Of a stretch of DNA of 64,000 bases, positions 24,929-33,571 are shown in pieces (positions within the stretch are counted from its first letter, which is position 1; each line of letters begins with the position of its first letter). The notes under the pieces are model-generated. The model ran no database searches. It was not told the DNA's origin and saw only the letters and a program-made list of their open reading frames with translations. The stretch spans positions 1 to 64,000 of the forward strand of contig NZ_WTFT01000038.1 in NCBI RefSeq assembly GCF_009861505.1, written 5' to 3'. The translations under genes and the position numbers were made by a program. The stretch is from Pseudomonas izuensis. GTDB lineage: Bacteria; Pseudomonadota; Gammaproteobacteria; Pseudomonadales; Pseudomonadaceae.

Positions 24929-25726
24929 TCAAGGTTGATTGTTCTGCCAGCGGTTGCGAAGGCAGTCGAGCCGCTCCTGCTGGGTCCTCCCCGACAATGG
25001 CGGCACAGGCACAGCGTCGGGGTGCTGCAGGCGCAACCACAACCAGCCATCCAGCACCGGCCGTTCATTGAAGCCCAGCGCCAACCCCTCCTGCAAATGA
25101 GCCCACAGGCGGGCGTAATCCGTCGCGGTGGTCCGGCTCCAGTGCCAGACGTGCTGTTCCATCAGGCAGGTTTGCAGTCTTTCCCGCTGGCGGGGCGTGA
25201 GGTCTTCTTCGACGGCCAGGGGGCCGACGGCAAGCCCGGGATTGATCAGTTGCTGCCAGCCCTGGCTGCCGATCGCCCGGTCGGCCCAAGTGCCGCCAAA
25301 CCAGCGCAACTGGCTGATCGGCCCCAACCAGCGACTCAGCTCCCCGGCATCGCAGGCATCGAAAAAGTAGCTCGCGGTGTGCGGGTTGTAATAACTCAGC
25401 AAGGCACGGTGGTGCAGCCCGAAACTGACCGTGAGCATACGCCGCAAGTGCGCCAGCAATGTCGCTGACGACGCCTCGCTGAACAGCAACAGGCCAGGCC
25501 AGAGCTGAGCATCGCGCTGGCACGCTTCGGCCAGCAGCGGGCAGGTCCGCAGGTCGATCAGCGTCGGGCCTTGCTCGCGCAATACATGCCATTCGGTGCC
25601 TTCGAACAGCGGCAAGCACCGGGCCTGGGCAAAACCGTGTTTGAGCATCGCTCTCGCCTGGGGTGTACGCGGTACATCCAGCAACAACCATTGCGGGATC
25701 ACTTCGGCCGGGTGCACGGCGATCAT
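24929..25726 (-). CDS. DUF4123 protein (T6SS effector chaperone/adaptor type)
   Basis: A 265-residue protein with DUF4123 features: WLLLDVPRTPQAR at the start, then LIDLR, a central SEASSATLLAHLRRMLTV, FFDACDAGELSRWLGP and NPGLAVGP. Family members (Tap/TEC) load effectors onto VgrG. Its ATG overlaps the vgrG stop by ATGA, so the two are coupled. Unusually, no effector gene follows: the next gene is the convergent MATE transporter. A start at 25819 would lie inside vgrG. Confidence 0.8.
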   Translation of the reverse strand: MIAVHPAEVIPQWLLLDVPRTPQARAMLKHGFAQARCLPLFEGTEWHVLREQGPTLIDLRTCPLLAEACQRDAQLWPGLLLFSEASSATLLAHLRRMLTVSFGLHHRALLSYYNPHTASYFFDACDAGELSRWLGPISQLRWFGGTWADRAIGSQGWQQLINPGLAVGPLAVEEDLTPRQRERLQTCLMEQHVWHWSRTTATDYARLWAHLQEGLALGFNERPVLDGWLWLRLQHPDAVPVPPLSGRTQQERLDCLRNRWQNNQP

Positions 25727-27045
25727 GCCGCACCGCTCTGGCCAAGCCGCACGGCCGCACGGCAGGTGCACAGCGCCTGCGCGCAATGATTGAAGCTGCC
25801 GCCACCGGGCAACAGACACAACAACATCAAGGGCTCACCTGAGCGCAACCAGTCCTGCAGCCCTTCAGGCAGGCATTGATCGGTACACGCCACGTCCGCC
25901 GTATCGCCCTCTTCAACAGGCGCTGGCAAATAAAGAATCCCGGTAATCAACGGCAGGTCCGGATCGCCTTCGATGAAGCTCACCACCACTTCCACACCTT
26001 CGCCCAACGACGCGTCGCTTGCCGCTTGCAGCTGCGGCGCCAACGGCAGCCAGCAGTGACCGGGCGTCGCTCCCTCGCCCTGATACGACCAGTCAAACTG
26101 CACGGCCACCGGCCGCGAAGGATCCGGTCGGGGCTCATCGACACTCACCACCCACGCCCGTTGCAGGCTGTGCATCCTGGGTTTGACCGCACAATGACGA
26201 GGCTCGAACGGCGCGGGCCAGAGTATTGCGCGCGCCTTATTGCTGTAAGGGATGAGCGGGTCCTGGCCGCCTTGATGCTCGACATGGGTCAGCAACCACA
26301 GCTGATTCCAGTCGGCCACCGGATGGTCGGCCAACGGCATCAGTTGACCACTGCGTAACGTCGCCAGATCCGTATGACATTGAGCACTGTCCTGCACACT
26401 GTCGACGCACCGTTGCACTTCGAAACGGCGCACCGCCGGTTGTTCGCCGTCACGGCTGAAAACCGCCGTTTCGCCCACACGAAAATGCCCCTGCCCATTG
26501 GCAAATACCACGCAATGCCCCTGTGCCCGGTGTTCAAAGTGGTAATGCAGCCGCTCCTGGGCACACAGGCGCTGAAGAAACTGCAGGTCCGATTCGCGGT
26601 ACTGCGTGCAGAAATCCCGCAGCGGATAGTTACCGTCGAGTTCGAAGCGCCGGTCCTGGCCGACAATTCCGTGCTCCCTGAGCACCTGGTCGATGATTTG
26701 AGGCACCGAGCGGGCGCTGAAGATGCGCTGGCTGAAGCGCTGGGCAAGGCATGCCATTTTCGGCCCCAGACGCACGTGACAAAGCCTGACCGTCGAGCCA
26801 TGGTCGCGCTGCACCAGTTCATGCAATTGTCCATGGATGCTGCTTCCCGCTGGCCCGAAATGCAGGGAAGCCGGGCGGTACAGCAGGCTGGCGAGGTCGA
26901 GTGCGGGGTCATCGATCAGCAGATCCACGTCAAACACGAATGGTTCGCTGATGGCTTCACTACCGGTAAAGGCCAGGACCTCGAAGGTGTCGGACAGACC
27001 TGCTACGTCCAGACGAAATTCGGGCTCGTTGACTGGATCGAACAT
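25723..27045 (-). CDS. Short VgrG-like T6SS spike protein
   Basis: A 440-residue VgrG/TssI-type protein. The N-terminal gp27-like domain is clear (FRLDVAGLSDTFEVLAFTG, LHELVQRDHGSTVRLCHVRL, REHGIVGQDRRFEL, ESDLQFLQRLCAQERLHYHF). A gp5 OB-fold follows, ending VVVSFIEGDPDLPLITGILY. Ordinary VgrGs then continue with a long beta-helix spike, which is missing. Instead about 65 residues with six cysteines follow (including HCAQALCTC). No T6SS structural genes are nearby, so it must use a machine encoded elsewhere. It might also be a decayed spike. Confidence 0.82.
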   Translation of the reverse strand: MFDPVNEPEFRLDVAGLSDTFEVLAFTGSEAISEPFVFDVDLLIDDPALDLASLLYRPASLHFGPAGSSIHGQLHELVQRDHGSTVRLCHVRLGPKMACLAQRFSQRIFSARSVPQIIDQVLREHGIVGQDRRFELDGNYPLRDFCTQYRESDLQFLQRLCAQERLHYHFEHRAQGHCVVFANGQGHFRVGETAVFSRDGEQPAVRRFEVQRCVDSVQDSAQCHTDLATLRSGQLMPLADHPVADWNQLWLLTHVEHQGGQDPLIPYSNKARAILWPAPFEPRHCAVKPRMHSLQRAWVVSVDEPRPDPSRPVAVQFDWSYQGEGATPGHCWLPLAPQLQAASDASLGEGVEVVVSFIEGDPDLPLITGILYLPAPVEEGDTADVACTDQCLPEGLQDWLRSGEPLMLLCLLPGGGSFNHCAQALCTCRAAVRLGQSGAA

Positions 27046-27224
27046 CGGCGATTCTCTACAGGAGGGGCGGCCGTGGATTTTCGCCGAGAGAAATGGCCGA
27101 GTAGAGAGGCGAATTACAACTTAGGAAATGACCTACGCGAAAAGAAGACCAATGACTTGAAAAGCCGAAGACGTAGGTTGTTTCGCTTTGAAAAAGAGAG
27201 TCGTCGCACCAGGTCATCTGAAAT

Positions 27225-27241
27225 TTCCGCAGCTAGCGGAA
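27225..27241 (-). terminator. Possible terminator hairpin after speA
   Basis: A 6-bp stem TTCCGC (27225-27230) with GCGGAA (27236-27241) and a 5-base loop lies 36 bases beyond the speA stop. On the minus strand it is followed by AATTTC, a weak tail. The surrounding 27046-27276 stretch is otherwise featureless. Confidence 0.3.
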
Positions 27242-27276
27242 CATTTTCAGACAACCTGATGAGAGCGAGGCTTACG

Positions 27277-29190
27277 TCAAGAAGACAGGTAAGACGATCG
27301 GGTCAGGCCCAGACGCAAGGCGTCGAGGAACTGGGTGCGCTCGGTGGCACTGATTCGGGCACTGGCGCATTTGTCGCGGTAGTGGGTCATCAGCTCTTCC
27401 GGCGACAAGTGCACATAACGCAGCATGTCTTCGATGGTGTCGTGGGTTTCGATACCCGCGTGGTACACGCTGCCATCGGCGTTCTGGTAGATGTTCACCG
27501 AGTCGGTGTCACCGAACAGGTTGTGCATGTCGCCGAGGATTTCCTGATAGGCACCGACCAGGAACACGCCCAGCAGGTAGTCTTCACCCTCATTCAATGC
27601 GTGTACTGGCAGGCTGGTTTCGATGCTCTGCTCGTCGACGTACTGATTGATCTTGCCGTCGGAGTCGCAGGTCAGGTCTTGCAGCACCGCACGGCGCAGC
27701 GGCTCTTCGTCAAGGCGATGCAGCGGGATGATCGGCAGTACCTGGTCGATGGCCCAGGTGTCCGGCAGGCTCTGGAACACCGAGAAGTTGCAGATGTACT
27801 TGTCGGCCAGCTTGTCGTTGAGTTCGTCGAGCACCTGACGGTGGGAACGCTGACGCGCTTTCAACGAGTTGTGCAGGCGACGGCACACGGCGAAATAGCA
27901 TTGCTCGGCCAGGGCTTTTTCGGCCAGGGTCAACTTGCCATCGGCGTACTGGGAAGCGACATCGCTCATGTAGTGCGTGGCGCGCCAGTAGGTTTCGGTG
28001 ACCATCTCGATATCGGTCGGCCCCAACAGGTCAACCAGCCACTGCACGGTTTCCGGCAATGCTTCCTTGTTCTCGATCTGCGGCACGTCGTCGTTGTGTT
28101 TCTCGACGTCGGTCACCTGCACCACCAGCATGGCATGGTGGGCGGTCAGGGAACGGCCGCTTTCGGAGAAGATGTTCGGGTGCGGCAGGCTCTGCGCGTC
28201 GCAGAATTCCTTGAGCATCCCGACCACGACACCGGCGTAATCATCCATGTCGTAGTTGATCGAACTGGCGTTACGCGAGTGCGTGCCGTCGTAGTCCACG
28301 CCCAAACCGCCGCCGACGTCGATGTGGTCCACCGGCAGGCCGAGGTTGCGCAGTTCGCCGTAGTAGCGAATCGCTTCCTTGAAACCATGCTGGTAGTCCG
28401 CCAGGTTGGCGATCTGCGAGCCCATGTGGAAGTGCAGCAGGCGGATGCCCTGATCCAGGCCCGCGGCGCGGAAACGCTCGACTACCGACAGCAGTTGCGC
28501 CGCCGACAGACCGAACTTGGATTTCTCGCCACCGGTGTCCGCCCACTTGCTCGATGCCAGGGACGACAGGCGCACGCGCAGGCCGACCTGCGGCTTGACC
28601 TTGAGCGAGGCGGCCTCTTCGATCACCAGCCCGACTTCGGATTCTTTCTCGATCACGATGAACACGTTGTGGCCGAGTTTCTGGCCCATCAGCGCCAGGC
28701 GGATGAACTCACGGTCCTTGTAACCGTTGCAGACGATGGTACCGCCCTTCGGCGCCAGTGCCAGCACCGCCAGCAGCTCAGGCTTGGAGCCGGCTTCCAG
28801 GCCGATGGACACGTTCTGGGTCGCGATAATGTTCTCGATCACCGCTTCCTGCTGGTTAACCTTGATCGGGTACAGCGCGGTGTACTTGCTCTGGTATTCC
28901 AGGCGCTCGATGTTGGCGTCGAACGCGCCGGTCAACTGACGCACGCGGTCTTGCAGGATATCCGGGAAGCGCACCAGCAACGGCAACGACAGGCCGCTCT
29001 TGCGCAACTGGTCAACCTGCTCGAACAGGTCGATGGGCGAACTGCTCGGGCCGTTCGGACGAACTTCGACGCGACCGGCGTCATTGATCGCGAAATACCC
29101 GGCCCCCCAATGGCGAATCCCGTAAACACTGCGGCTGTCCGCAACTGTCCATTGGCTGCCATCGTCTTTGCGTGTGCGTCGTACGGACAT
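27277..29190 (-). CDS. speA: Biosynthetic arginine decarboxylase SpeA
   Basis: PLP-dependent enzyme making agmatine, the first step to putrescine and spermidine; 637 residues, full length. The PLP lysine lies in YPIKVNQ (Lys110). The alanine-racemase-like barrel segments GLEAGSKPELLA, LRVRLSS, LLHFHMGSQ and HIDVGGGLGVDYDG follow, with the C-terminal CDSDGKI motif that carries the second-half catalytic Cys. It is transcribed alone and heads the run of genes that in P. aeruginosa starts at PA4839. Confidence 0.95.
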   Translation of the reverse strand: MSVRRTRKDDGSQWTVADSRSVYGIRHWGAGYFAINDAGRVEVRPNGPSSSPIDLFEQVDQLRKSGLSLPLLVRFPDILQDRVRQLTGAFDANIERLEYQSKYTALYPIKVNQQEAVIENIIATQNVSIGLEAGSKPELLAVLALAPKGGTIVCNGYKDREFIRLALMGQKLGHNVFIVIEKESEVGLVIEEAASLKVKPQVGLRVRLSSLASSKWADTGGEKSKFGLSAAQLLSVVERFRAAGLDQGIRLLHFHMGSQIANLADYQHGFKEAIRYYGELRNLGLPVDHIDVGGGLGVDYDGTHSRNASSINYDMDDYAGVVVGMLKEFCDAQSLPHPNIFSESGRSLTAHHAMLVVQVTDVEKHNDDVPQIENKEALPETVQWLVDLLGPTDIEMVTETYWRATHYMSDVASQYADGKLTLAEKALAEQCYFAVCRRLHNSLKARQRSHRQVLDELNDKLADKYICNFSVFQSLPDTWAIDQVLPIIPLHRLDEEPLRRAVLQDLTCDSDGKINQYVDEQSIETSLPVHALNEGEDYLLGVFLVGAYQEILGDMHNLFGDTDSVNIYQNADGSVYHAGIETHDTIEDMLRYVHLSPEELMTHYRDKCASARISATERTQFLDALRLGLTRSSYLSS

Positions 29191-29323
29191 CGAAGTCCCC
29201 TATAAAGAAGTCATGGTGCGTCGCCTGGATTCAGGCCGGCGCAGTCTAAAGAATGAAAATGACGGTTCGTCAACGAGGGGGTAGACCCCGCCAACCGCAA
29301 CGAGTTTAGAAACCGGTCATGAA

Positions 29324-29409
29324 CAGGCTCTGTGAAAACCATGGTGACGACGCCAGGCCTGAAGGTTATCAGGGCTGGATCAAGCCGCAGGTGGTTTTCA
29401 CAGAGGCTG
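29324..29409. repeat. MITE-like inverted repeat at the end of yciH
   Basis: A 14-base perfect inverted repeat CTCTGTGAAAACCA (29328-29341) and TGGTTTTCACAGAG (29392-29405) encloses about 50 bases. These themselves pair as CCAG-CCTGA / TCAGG-CTGG, so the whole 86 bases can fold into one nested hairpin. It ends exactly at the yciH stop codon. It could be a miniature transposable element or a long transcription-stop structure. Confidence 0.5.
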
Positions 29410-29781
29410 CTAGCCGCCGGACTTCTTCGCCTTGAAACCGTGTTTGATCAACTCAGCCAAGAGTAGCTCGACATGATCGCCCTGGATTTCAATGACGCCG
29501 TCTTTCAACGCCCCACCGGTGCCACAACGTTTCTTCAACGTGGTCGCCAGTTCCTTGAGCGCGTCCTCGGGCAATGGCACGCCGGTGATGGTGGTCACCG
29601 TCTTGCCGCCACGACCCTTGCTTTCGCGACGCACGCGAGCGATGCCGTCGCCGGCCGGGATAACGGTTTGTTTGCAGATGCAGGCGTCCACCGGTTTACT
29701 GCATTCCGGGCAATGACGACCTGCGTCGGTGGAAAATACCAGGCCACCAAGGGCGGCGAAGGATGCGGCTTTTTTGGCCAC
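29410..29781 (-). CDS. yciH: YciH/SUI1-type translation initiation factor
   Basis: A 123-residue homologue of eIF1/SUI1. An N-terminal zinc-ribbon-like CPEC...CICK precedes the SUI1 domain with RRESKGRGGKTVTTITGVPL and LKKRCGTGGALKDGVIEIQG. I chose GTG 29781, which has a GAGG ribosome site at good spacing. An upstream in-frame ATG at 29820 would add a non-conserved leader. In E. coli, YciH acts on the fidelity of initiation, probably under stress. Confidence 0.88.
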   Translation of the reverse strand: MAKKAASFAALGGLVFSTDAGRHCPECSKPVDACICKQTVIPAGDGIARVRRESKGRGGKTVTTITGVPLPEDALKELATTLKKRCGTGGALKDGVIEIQGDHVELLLAELIKHGFKAKKSGG

Positions 29782-29898
29782 CGGCAATCCTCTTGGGAGG
29801 ACAAAGACTGGTCGCGGCAACCTGGGGCAGGTGCCATCGACCGCGAAGCCCCACTCAGGCAGGGGCAGCGCTACTGAATCGATACAACATTCATTTCA

Positions 29899-30001
29899 TT
29901 GTAGGAGCGAGCTTGCTCGCGATGAACTCAAGGGCGACGCGTTCATTCTGGATGCCCGCGTTATCGTTAACGTCCATCGCGAGCAAGCTCGCTCCTACAA
30001 G
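29899..30001. repeat. REPIN upstream of yciH
   Basis: Inverted arms TGTAGGAGCGAGCTTGCTCG and CGAGCAAGCTCGCTCCTACA, with about 55 bases between. It separates the Nudix and yciH genes. Confidence 0.85.
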
Positions 30002-30083
30002 AACAGCCATACCGGTTCAGTTTGAAAAGGTCGCGCAGTGTAACGGCAAAAACGCCGATTGCTAAGAGCCAATCGGCGCCAAT

Positions 30084-30653
30084 TTATAGCTCTTTTGCGA
30101 CGTCGGTTTGTCGGGACCGAAGATACCGCTTCAATGCCGCCAAGGAGTCCGGGCAATAAGGCTTTTCCTCGATATCCAGCAGCACTTGGTCGATCGACAA
30201 AAAGCGCGCTTCGAGTACCTCTTCCGGCTGGAGGATCAACGGACCGTCCCACACCGCCGAAAATGCCGAACACCAGAGCCGATTGCCGGTGTCTTCGAAG
30301 AAAAAGTGGTCATGGGCGGTCAACTCGACCCCGCTCACACCCAATTCCTCTTCAAGCTCCCGCGCCGCCGATTCGGCATAGGTTTCGGTGGCGAGCACCA
30401 TACCGCCCGCCGCCACGTCCCAGTAACCCGGATAAATAGCCTTGCTCAGGGTACGCCGGTGCACACAAAGTTCGCCGGCGGAGTTGAACAACATAATGTA
30501 GGTGCCGCGCCCGATCAGCCCACGCTCGCGCAGGTCGGAGCGGACCAGGGCGCCCAGCAGGTTGTCCTGCTCGTCGACCCAGGCAATTTGCTCGGCATCC
30601 GAAGCCGCCCGGTGGGCAGCCTCGCGCAGGTTATCGTTGGAACTCTCGGCCAT
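30084..30653 (-). CDS. Nudix hydrolase (YfcD-like)
   Basis: A 189-residue phosphohydrolase. The full Nudix box runs over residues 84-106, from GMVLATE to RELEEELG, with all metal-binding Glu present. The N-terminal VDEQDNLLGALVRSDLRERG and HRRTLSKAIYPGYWDV resemble the YfcD/isopentenyl-diphosphate isomerase-like branch. The substrate is unknown. It starts 3 bases after the DUF2333 stop, so the two form an operon, as in P. aeruginosa PA4841-PA4842. Confidence 0.88.
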   Translation of the reverse strand: MAESSNDNLREAAHRAASDAEQIAWVDEQDNLLGALVRSDLRERGLIGRGTYIMLFNSAGELCVHRRTLSKAIYPGYWDVAAGGMVLATETYAESAARELEEELGVSGVELTAHDHFFFEDTGNRLWCSAFSAVWDGPLILQPEEVLEARFLSIDQVLLDIEEKPYCPDSLAALKRYLRSRQTDVAKEL

Positions 30654-30656
30654 GGC

Positions 30657-31724
30657 TCAACCCTGATTCAGCAGTTGACGCAAATCGATCACTGCCGCGT
30701 TGGCCCGGGAAATGTAGTTGGCCATGACCAGCGAATGGTTGGCCAACACACCAAAGCCGCTGCCATTGAGGATCATCGGACTCCACACCGGCTCCTGCGA
30801 GGCTTCCAGTTCACGAATGATCTGGCGCACGCTGACCGTGGCGTTCTTCTTGGCCAGCACATCGGCGAAGTCGACTTCGATGGCGCGCAGCAAATGCGAC
30901 AAGGCCCAGGCCTGGCCACGGGCTTCGTAGAACACGTTGTCGATCTGCAGCCATGGGGTTTCGACGATTTCCTCGTCAACCTGAGGCACCTGGCCCGGCG
31001 CGACGACTTCGGTCTTCAATGCGGTATTGAGCTTGACCCGACCCACGCTGGCGGACAGCCGTTGCGACAGCGATCCCAAGCGGGTGCCTACATCACCCAG
31101 CCAGTTGTTCAGGTTGTCGGCACGGGCATAAAACAGCGCCGTCTTCTGATTAGGGTCAGACAGGCGCGCCTGATAGCGGCTCAGGGAATTGATGCCTTCC
31201 TGGTACTCGGATTCGCTGGATGGCAGCACCCAGCTTTTGTTGTCGAAGTTGAAACGCGGCTCGGCCTTGGCCAGGTCGGCGTCTTCGGTAGACTGCGATT
31301 GCGAACGGGCGAAGTCTTTACGCATGGCGCGGGTCAGGTCACGCACCTGGACCAGCACGCCATATTCCCAGCTCGGCGTGTTATCCATCCACAGGCCTGG
31401 CGGGAAACGGTCGTTGGAAATGTAGCCGCCCGGCTTGTTCAGCAAGGTGCCGACAACCGTCTTGAGGGTCTCGACCGTGGTGTAGCCGACCACCATCTGC
31501 TTGCCTTCCTTCTCGGCAGCCATTTGCGCGTTTTGCTGAACCGGGAACAGTGCAGGCTCCTCGCTCCAGTACCAGCCCAGGGCAATGGTCACCAGCAGGT
31601 AGATGCCGACCAGCGTGGCCAGCGCCCGGCTGAACAACAAGCCGCCCAGATAACTGCGGGTAGCCGATTTCGGTTCAGCGGCACGTTCAGGCGCGCTACC
31701 GGCGCGGTTCTTCCAGTCCAGCAT
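30657..31724 (-). CDS. DUF2333 inner-membrane protein
   Basis: A 355-residue protein with one N-terminal membrane helix (about 32-50, LATLVGIYLLVTIALGWYW) and a large periplasmic part. Conserved DUF2333 segments include GYISNDRFPPGLWMDNTPSW, FNFDNKSWVLPSSESEY and ASQEPVWSPMILNGSGFGVL. No biochemical role is known. It is paired with the Nudix hydrolase downstream; the adjacency is conserved in Pseudomonas but the sequence gives no functional link. Confidence 0.85.
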   Translation of the reverse strand: MLDWKNRAGSAPERAAEPKSATRSYLGGLLFSRALATLVGIYLLVTIALGWYWSEEPALFPVQQNAQMAAEKEGKQMVVGYTTVETLKTVVGTLLNKPGGYISNDRFPPGLWMDNTPSWEYGVLVQVRDLTRAMRKDFARSQSQSTEDADLAKAEPRFNFDNKSWVLPSSESEYQEGINSLSRYQARLSDPNQKTALFYARADNLNNWLGDVGTRLGSLSQRLSASVGRVKLNTALKTEVVAPGQVPQVDEEIVETPWLQIDNVFYEARGQAWALSHLLRAIEVDFADVLAKKNATVSVRQIIRELEASQEPVWSPMILNGSGFGVLANHSLVMANYISRANAAVIDLRQLLNQG

Positions 31725-31878
31725 GGCGATATCCTTTCAATCACTTGGGTTCATCGGTTCGACCATAACCATACAACAACGTGCCTTGGCCCGGCACCCG
31801 CCGTTGGCTTTATCGCGCAAATTACCGCTCAAGCGCAGCAAAGGTTGTGACCCGTGATCTCAAGCATCCATGCCGGCG

Positions 31879-32355
31879 CTAAACGCCGATGACCTTCATT
31901 GAAATCTGCCTTGTCTGCGGTGATGTAAAAAGATGGGCGATACCCTCGCCATCGGTTCTGCGCTCGGCAGCCTGCCCATCCACGGTCGCGATGTAACGCC
32001 GCTGCGCCAGGGGCTCGCCCGTTACGCTGTCGACAAGGCGGAAAATCCTCGGCCTTCGAGAGGGCTGCACCGGTGGGTTTTTCATCAATTCGATGACCCT
32101 CTGATTGAAGGCCCGCCCCTGCACCGCCCAGTCGCCGTATTCGGCCTCAGCCCTGATCAAACACCACTCGCCTCGCTCAAGTTGATCCAGCACCTCGTGG
32201 GCGGAATCGAACAGCAGGCCGGCGCGCAACTCATCCAGACCTTCGATGGGTTGGCGATCTTGCAAAGCCTGGCGGACATGCTCCAGCGCTTGCTCGCCGG
32301 AGCAGGCATGCTGGCGCTCCCTCGCGGACAGATACAGCGCCCTGATCAATTTCAT
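31879..32355 (-). CDS. Hcp-coupled protein with C-terminal TTR-like domain
   Basis: A 158-residue protein of unknown function. The first ~100 residues are helical (LIRALYLSARERQH, GLLFDSAHEVLDQLERGEW). The C-terminal ~55 look like a transthyretin-like or carboxypeptidase-regulatory beta-sandwich: FRLVDSVTGEPLAQRRYIA, then RRTDGEGIAHLF. That fold is common in T6SS tip and effector adaptors. ATG 32355 overlaps the hcp stop (ATGA), so it is translated with Hcp. It is a candidate Hcp cargo, cargo adaptor or baseplate-side partner; nothing in it is recognisably catalytic. Confidence 0.6.
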   Translation of the reverse strand: MKLIRALYLSARERQHACSGEQALEHVRQALQDRQPIEGLDELRAGLLFDSAHEVLDQLERGEWCLIRAEAEYGDWAVQGRAFNQRVIELMKNPPVQPSRRPRIFRLVDSVTGEPLAQRRYIATVDGQAAERRTDGEGIAHLFTSPQTRQISMKVIGV

Positions 32356-32858
32356 GCCTCGTGCTCCCCACTCCACTCGTCGGAGCCCATGGTCCGACTG
32401 ATTTCATGCCGCCAGTAAATGCGCCGATAACTGAAGTGAACCTTCTCCAGCTGGGTAAGGTGCGCACTCACGGAATCCTGGCAATGGGGCATGAGCACCT
32501 CTGCGCCGATGATCAGGGCGTCCTCGAGCTCCATCGTATAGAAATGCTCCTGTGTGCCTTTAGCCGAAGTGCGATACCACTCGACGCGGCACTTGCTGAG
32601 CAACTCCCCGGAACACAAGGCAATGTTGATCAGCGGCGACGACTTGTCGATGGTCTTGGTGATGATCAAGGGCTTGTGCATCCGCCGCCCCACACCCGAG
32701 CCTCTGGGTACAAAAATGCCATGGCTCAGGGCTTGCACCATGATCTGGTCTTCTCGGCCCAGTTGGTAGATGTTGCCCACTGACGCCTCGCTGAAGGCGC
32801 CTTTGCTGATGAGACCTTGTCGTTGGCCGTGGAGGGTCATGAACGCGGGGGTTGGCAT
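32352..32858 (-). CDS. hcp: Hcp family T6SS protein (TssD-like)
   Basis: Tube-forming and effector-carrying protein of type VI secretion, 168 residues. It belongs to the branch seen in enterobacteria: PAFMTLHGQRQGLISKGAF, SVGNIYQLGREDQIMVQAL, VEWYRTSAKGTQEHFYTMEL, MPHCQD and FSYRRIYWRHE all match. No toxin domain is fused at its C terminus. Ribosome site GGAG precedes ATG 32858, which overlaps the upstream gene by 22 bases. As an Hcp without sheath, baseplate or ClpV genes nearby, it should serve a T6SS encoded elsewhere. Confidence 0.9.
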   Translation of the reverse strand: MPTPAFMTLHGQRQGLISKGAFSEASVGNIYQLGREDQIMVQALSHGIFVPRGSGVGRRMHKPLIITKTIDKSSPLINIALCSGELLSKCRVEWYRTSAKGTQEHFYTMELEDALIIGAEVLMPHCQDSVSAHLTQLEKVHFSYRRIYWRHEISRTMGSDEWSGEHEA

Positions 32859-33571
32859 GGTGGGGCTCCTTTGGTTTTAGTTGGGAATAAGGGGGTAACC
32901 GGGTTGGATTGATCCAACTCGATTAGAGCTTCTTCATCTCCATCCTCCTCGAAAGGCGTCCACGGTTTGCCGATCGACAGGGTGATGAGGTAGCGCTCCT
33001 CGTCGGGTCGCTTGTCGCATTTGAAACGGTTCATAAACATCGTGACTTGGTATTTTTCGCCAGCCTTCCAGTAAACCGTTCCGCCTTTATTCACGTCTCG
33101 CAACCGAGCTCGCCATTCAGGTGTATCGACAAAGGGTGGATAGCGCGTCCTCCCGGCCACCCTCCATCCGCCCTGGAGCCACTGCTCTTGCAAATCCAGA
33201 GCGACCTTCAGTGCGTCATCGAGCAGCAACGGTTCAAGCTGTGGGGACATGCGGATGCTGCTAACGACAGTGTCGTCAAAAACAACAGTGAAAAAGCGCG
33301 CTCTTGGCGTGAGGAACTCGTACTGAGGATCGATGAGCCGAAGTCGCGCATCCGTCTTGGGCAGCCCCATCCAGACATGTCCGCGTACCATCGGGCTGAA
33401 GGGGACTGAAGAATTCTTGCGCAAGGTTTCATAGGTGCCGCCCACTTCCAATGCAATTATCGGTTCCTGCGACAGGGACTCCACTATCTGATGAGTGCCC
33501 AATATCAGGACAATCAGAAGCAGCAAACCTGACCCAAACCGCCAGCGGCCGATACCTTGCCGCCAACTCAC
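32837..33571 (-). CDS. Membrane-anchored protein of the Hcp operon
   Basis: A 244-residue protein with one N-terminal hydrophobic anchor (about 13-30, GSGLLLLIVLILGTHQIV) and a periplasmic remainder. I do not recognise the family. It overlaps the 383-residue gene upstream (ATGA) and hcp downstream. A single-anchor periplasmic protein between a possible toxin gene and hcp has the position and topology expected of an immunity protein, but no sequence motif proves this. Confidence 0.6.
   Translation of the reverse strand: MSWRQGIGRWRFGSGLLLLIVLILGTHQIVESLSQEPIIALEVGGTYETLRKNSSVPFSPMVRGHVWMGLPKTDARLRLIDPQYEFLTPRARFFTVVFDDTVVSSIRMSPQLEPLLLDDALKVALDLQEQWLQGGWRVAGRTRYPPFVDTPEWRARLRDVNKGGTVYWKAGEKYQVTMFMNRFKCDKRPDEERYLITLSIGKPWTPFEEDGDEEALIELDQSNPVTPLFPTKTKGAPPCQPPRS

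Noticed and set aside
26374..29205. 943-codon open frame on the plus strand
   Set aside because: It runs antisense to vgrG and speA; its composition is what high-GC codon bias produces opposite real genes, and it has no family features.
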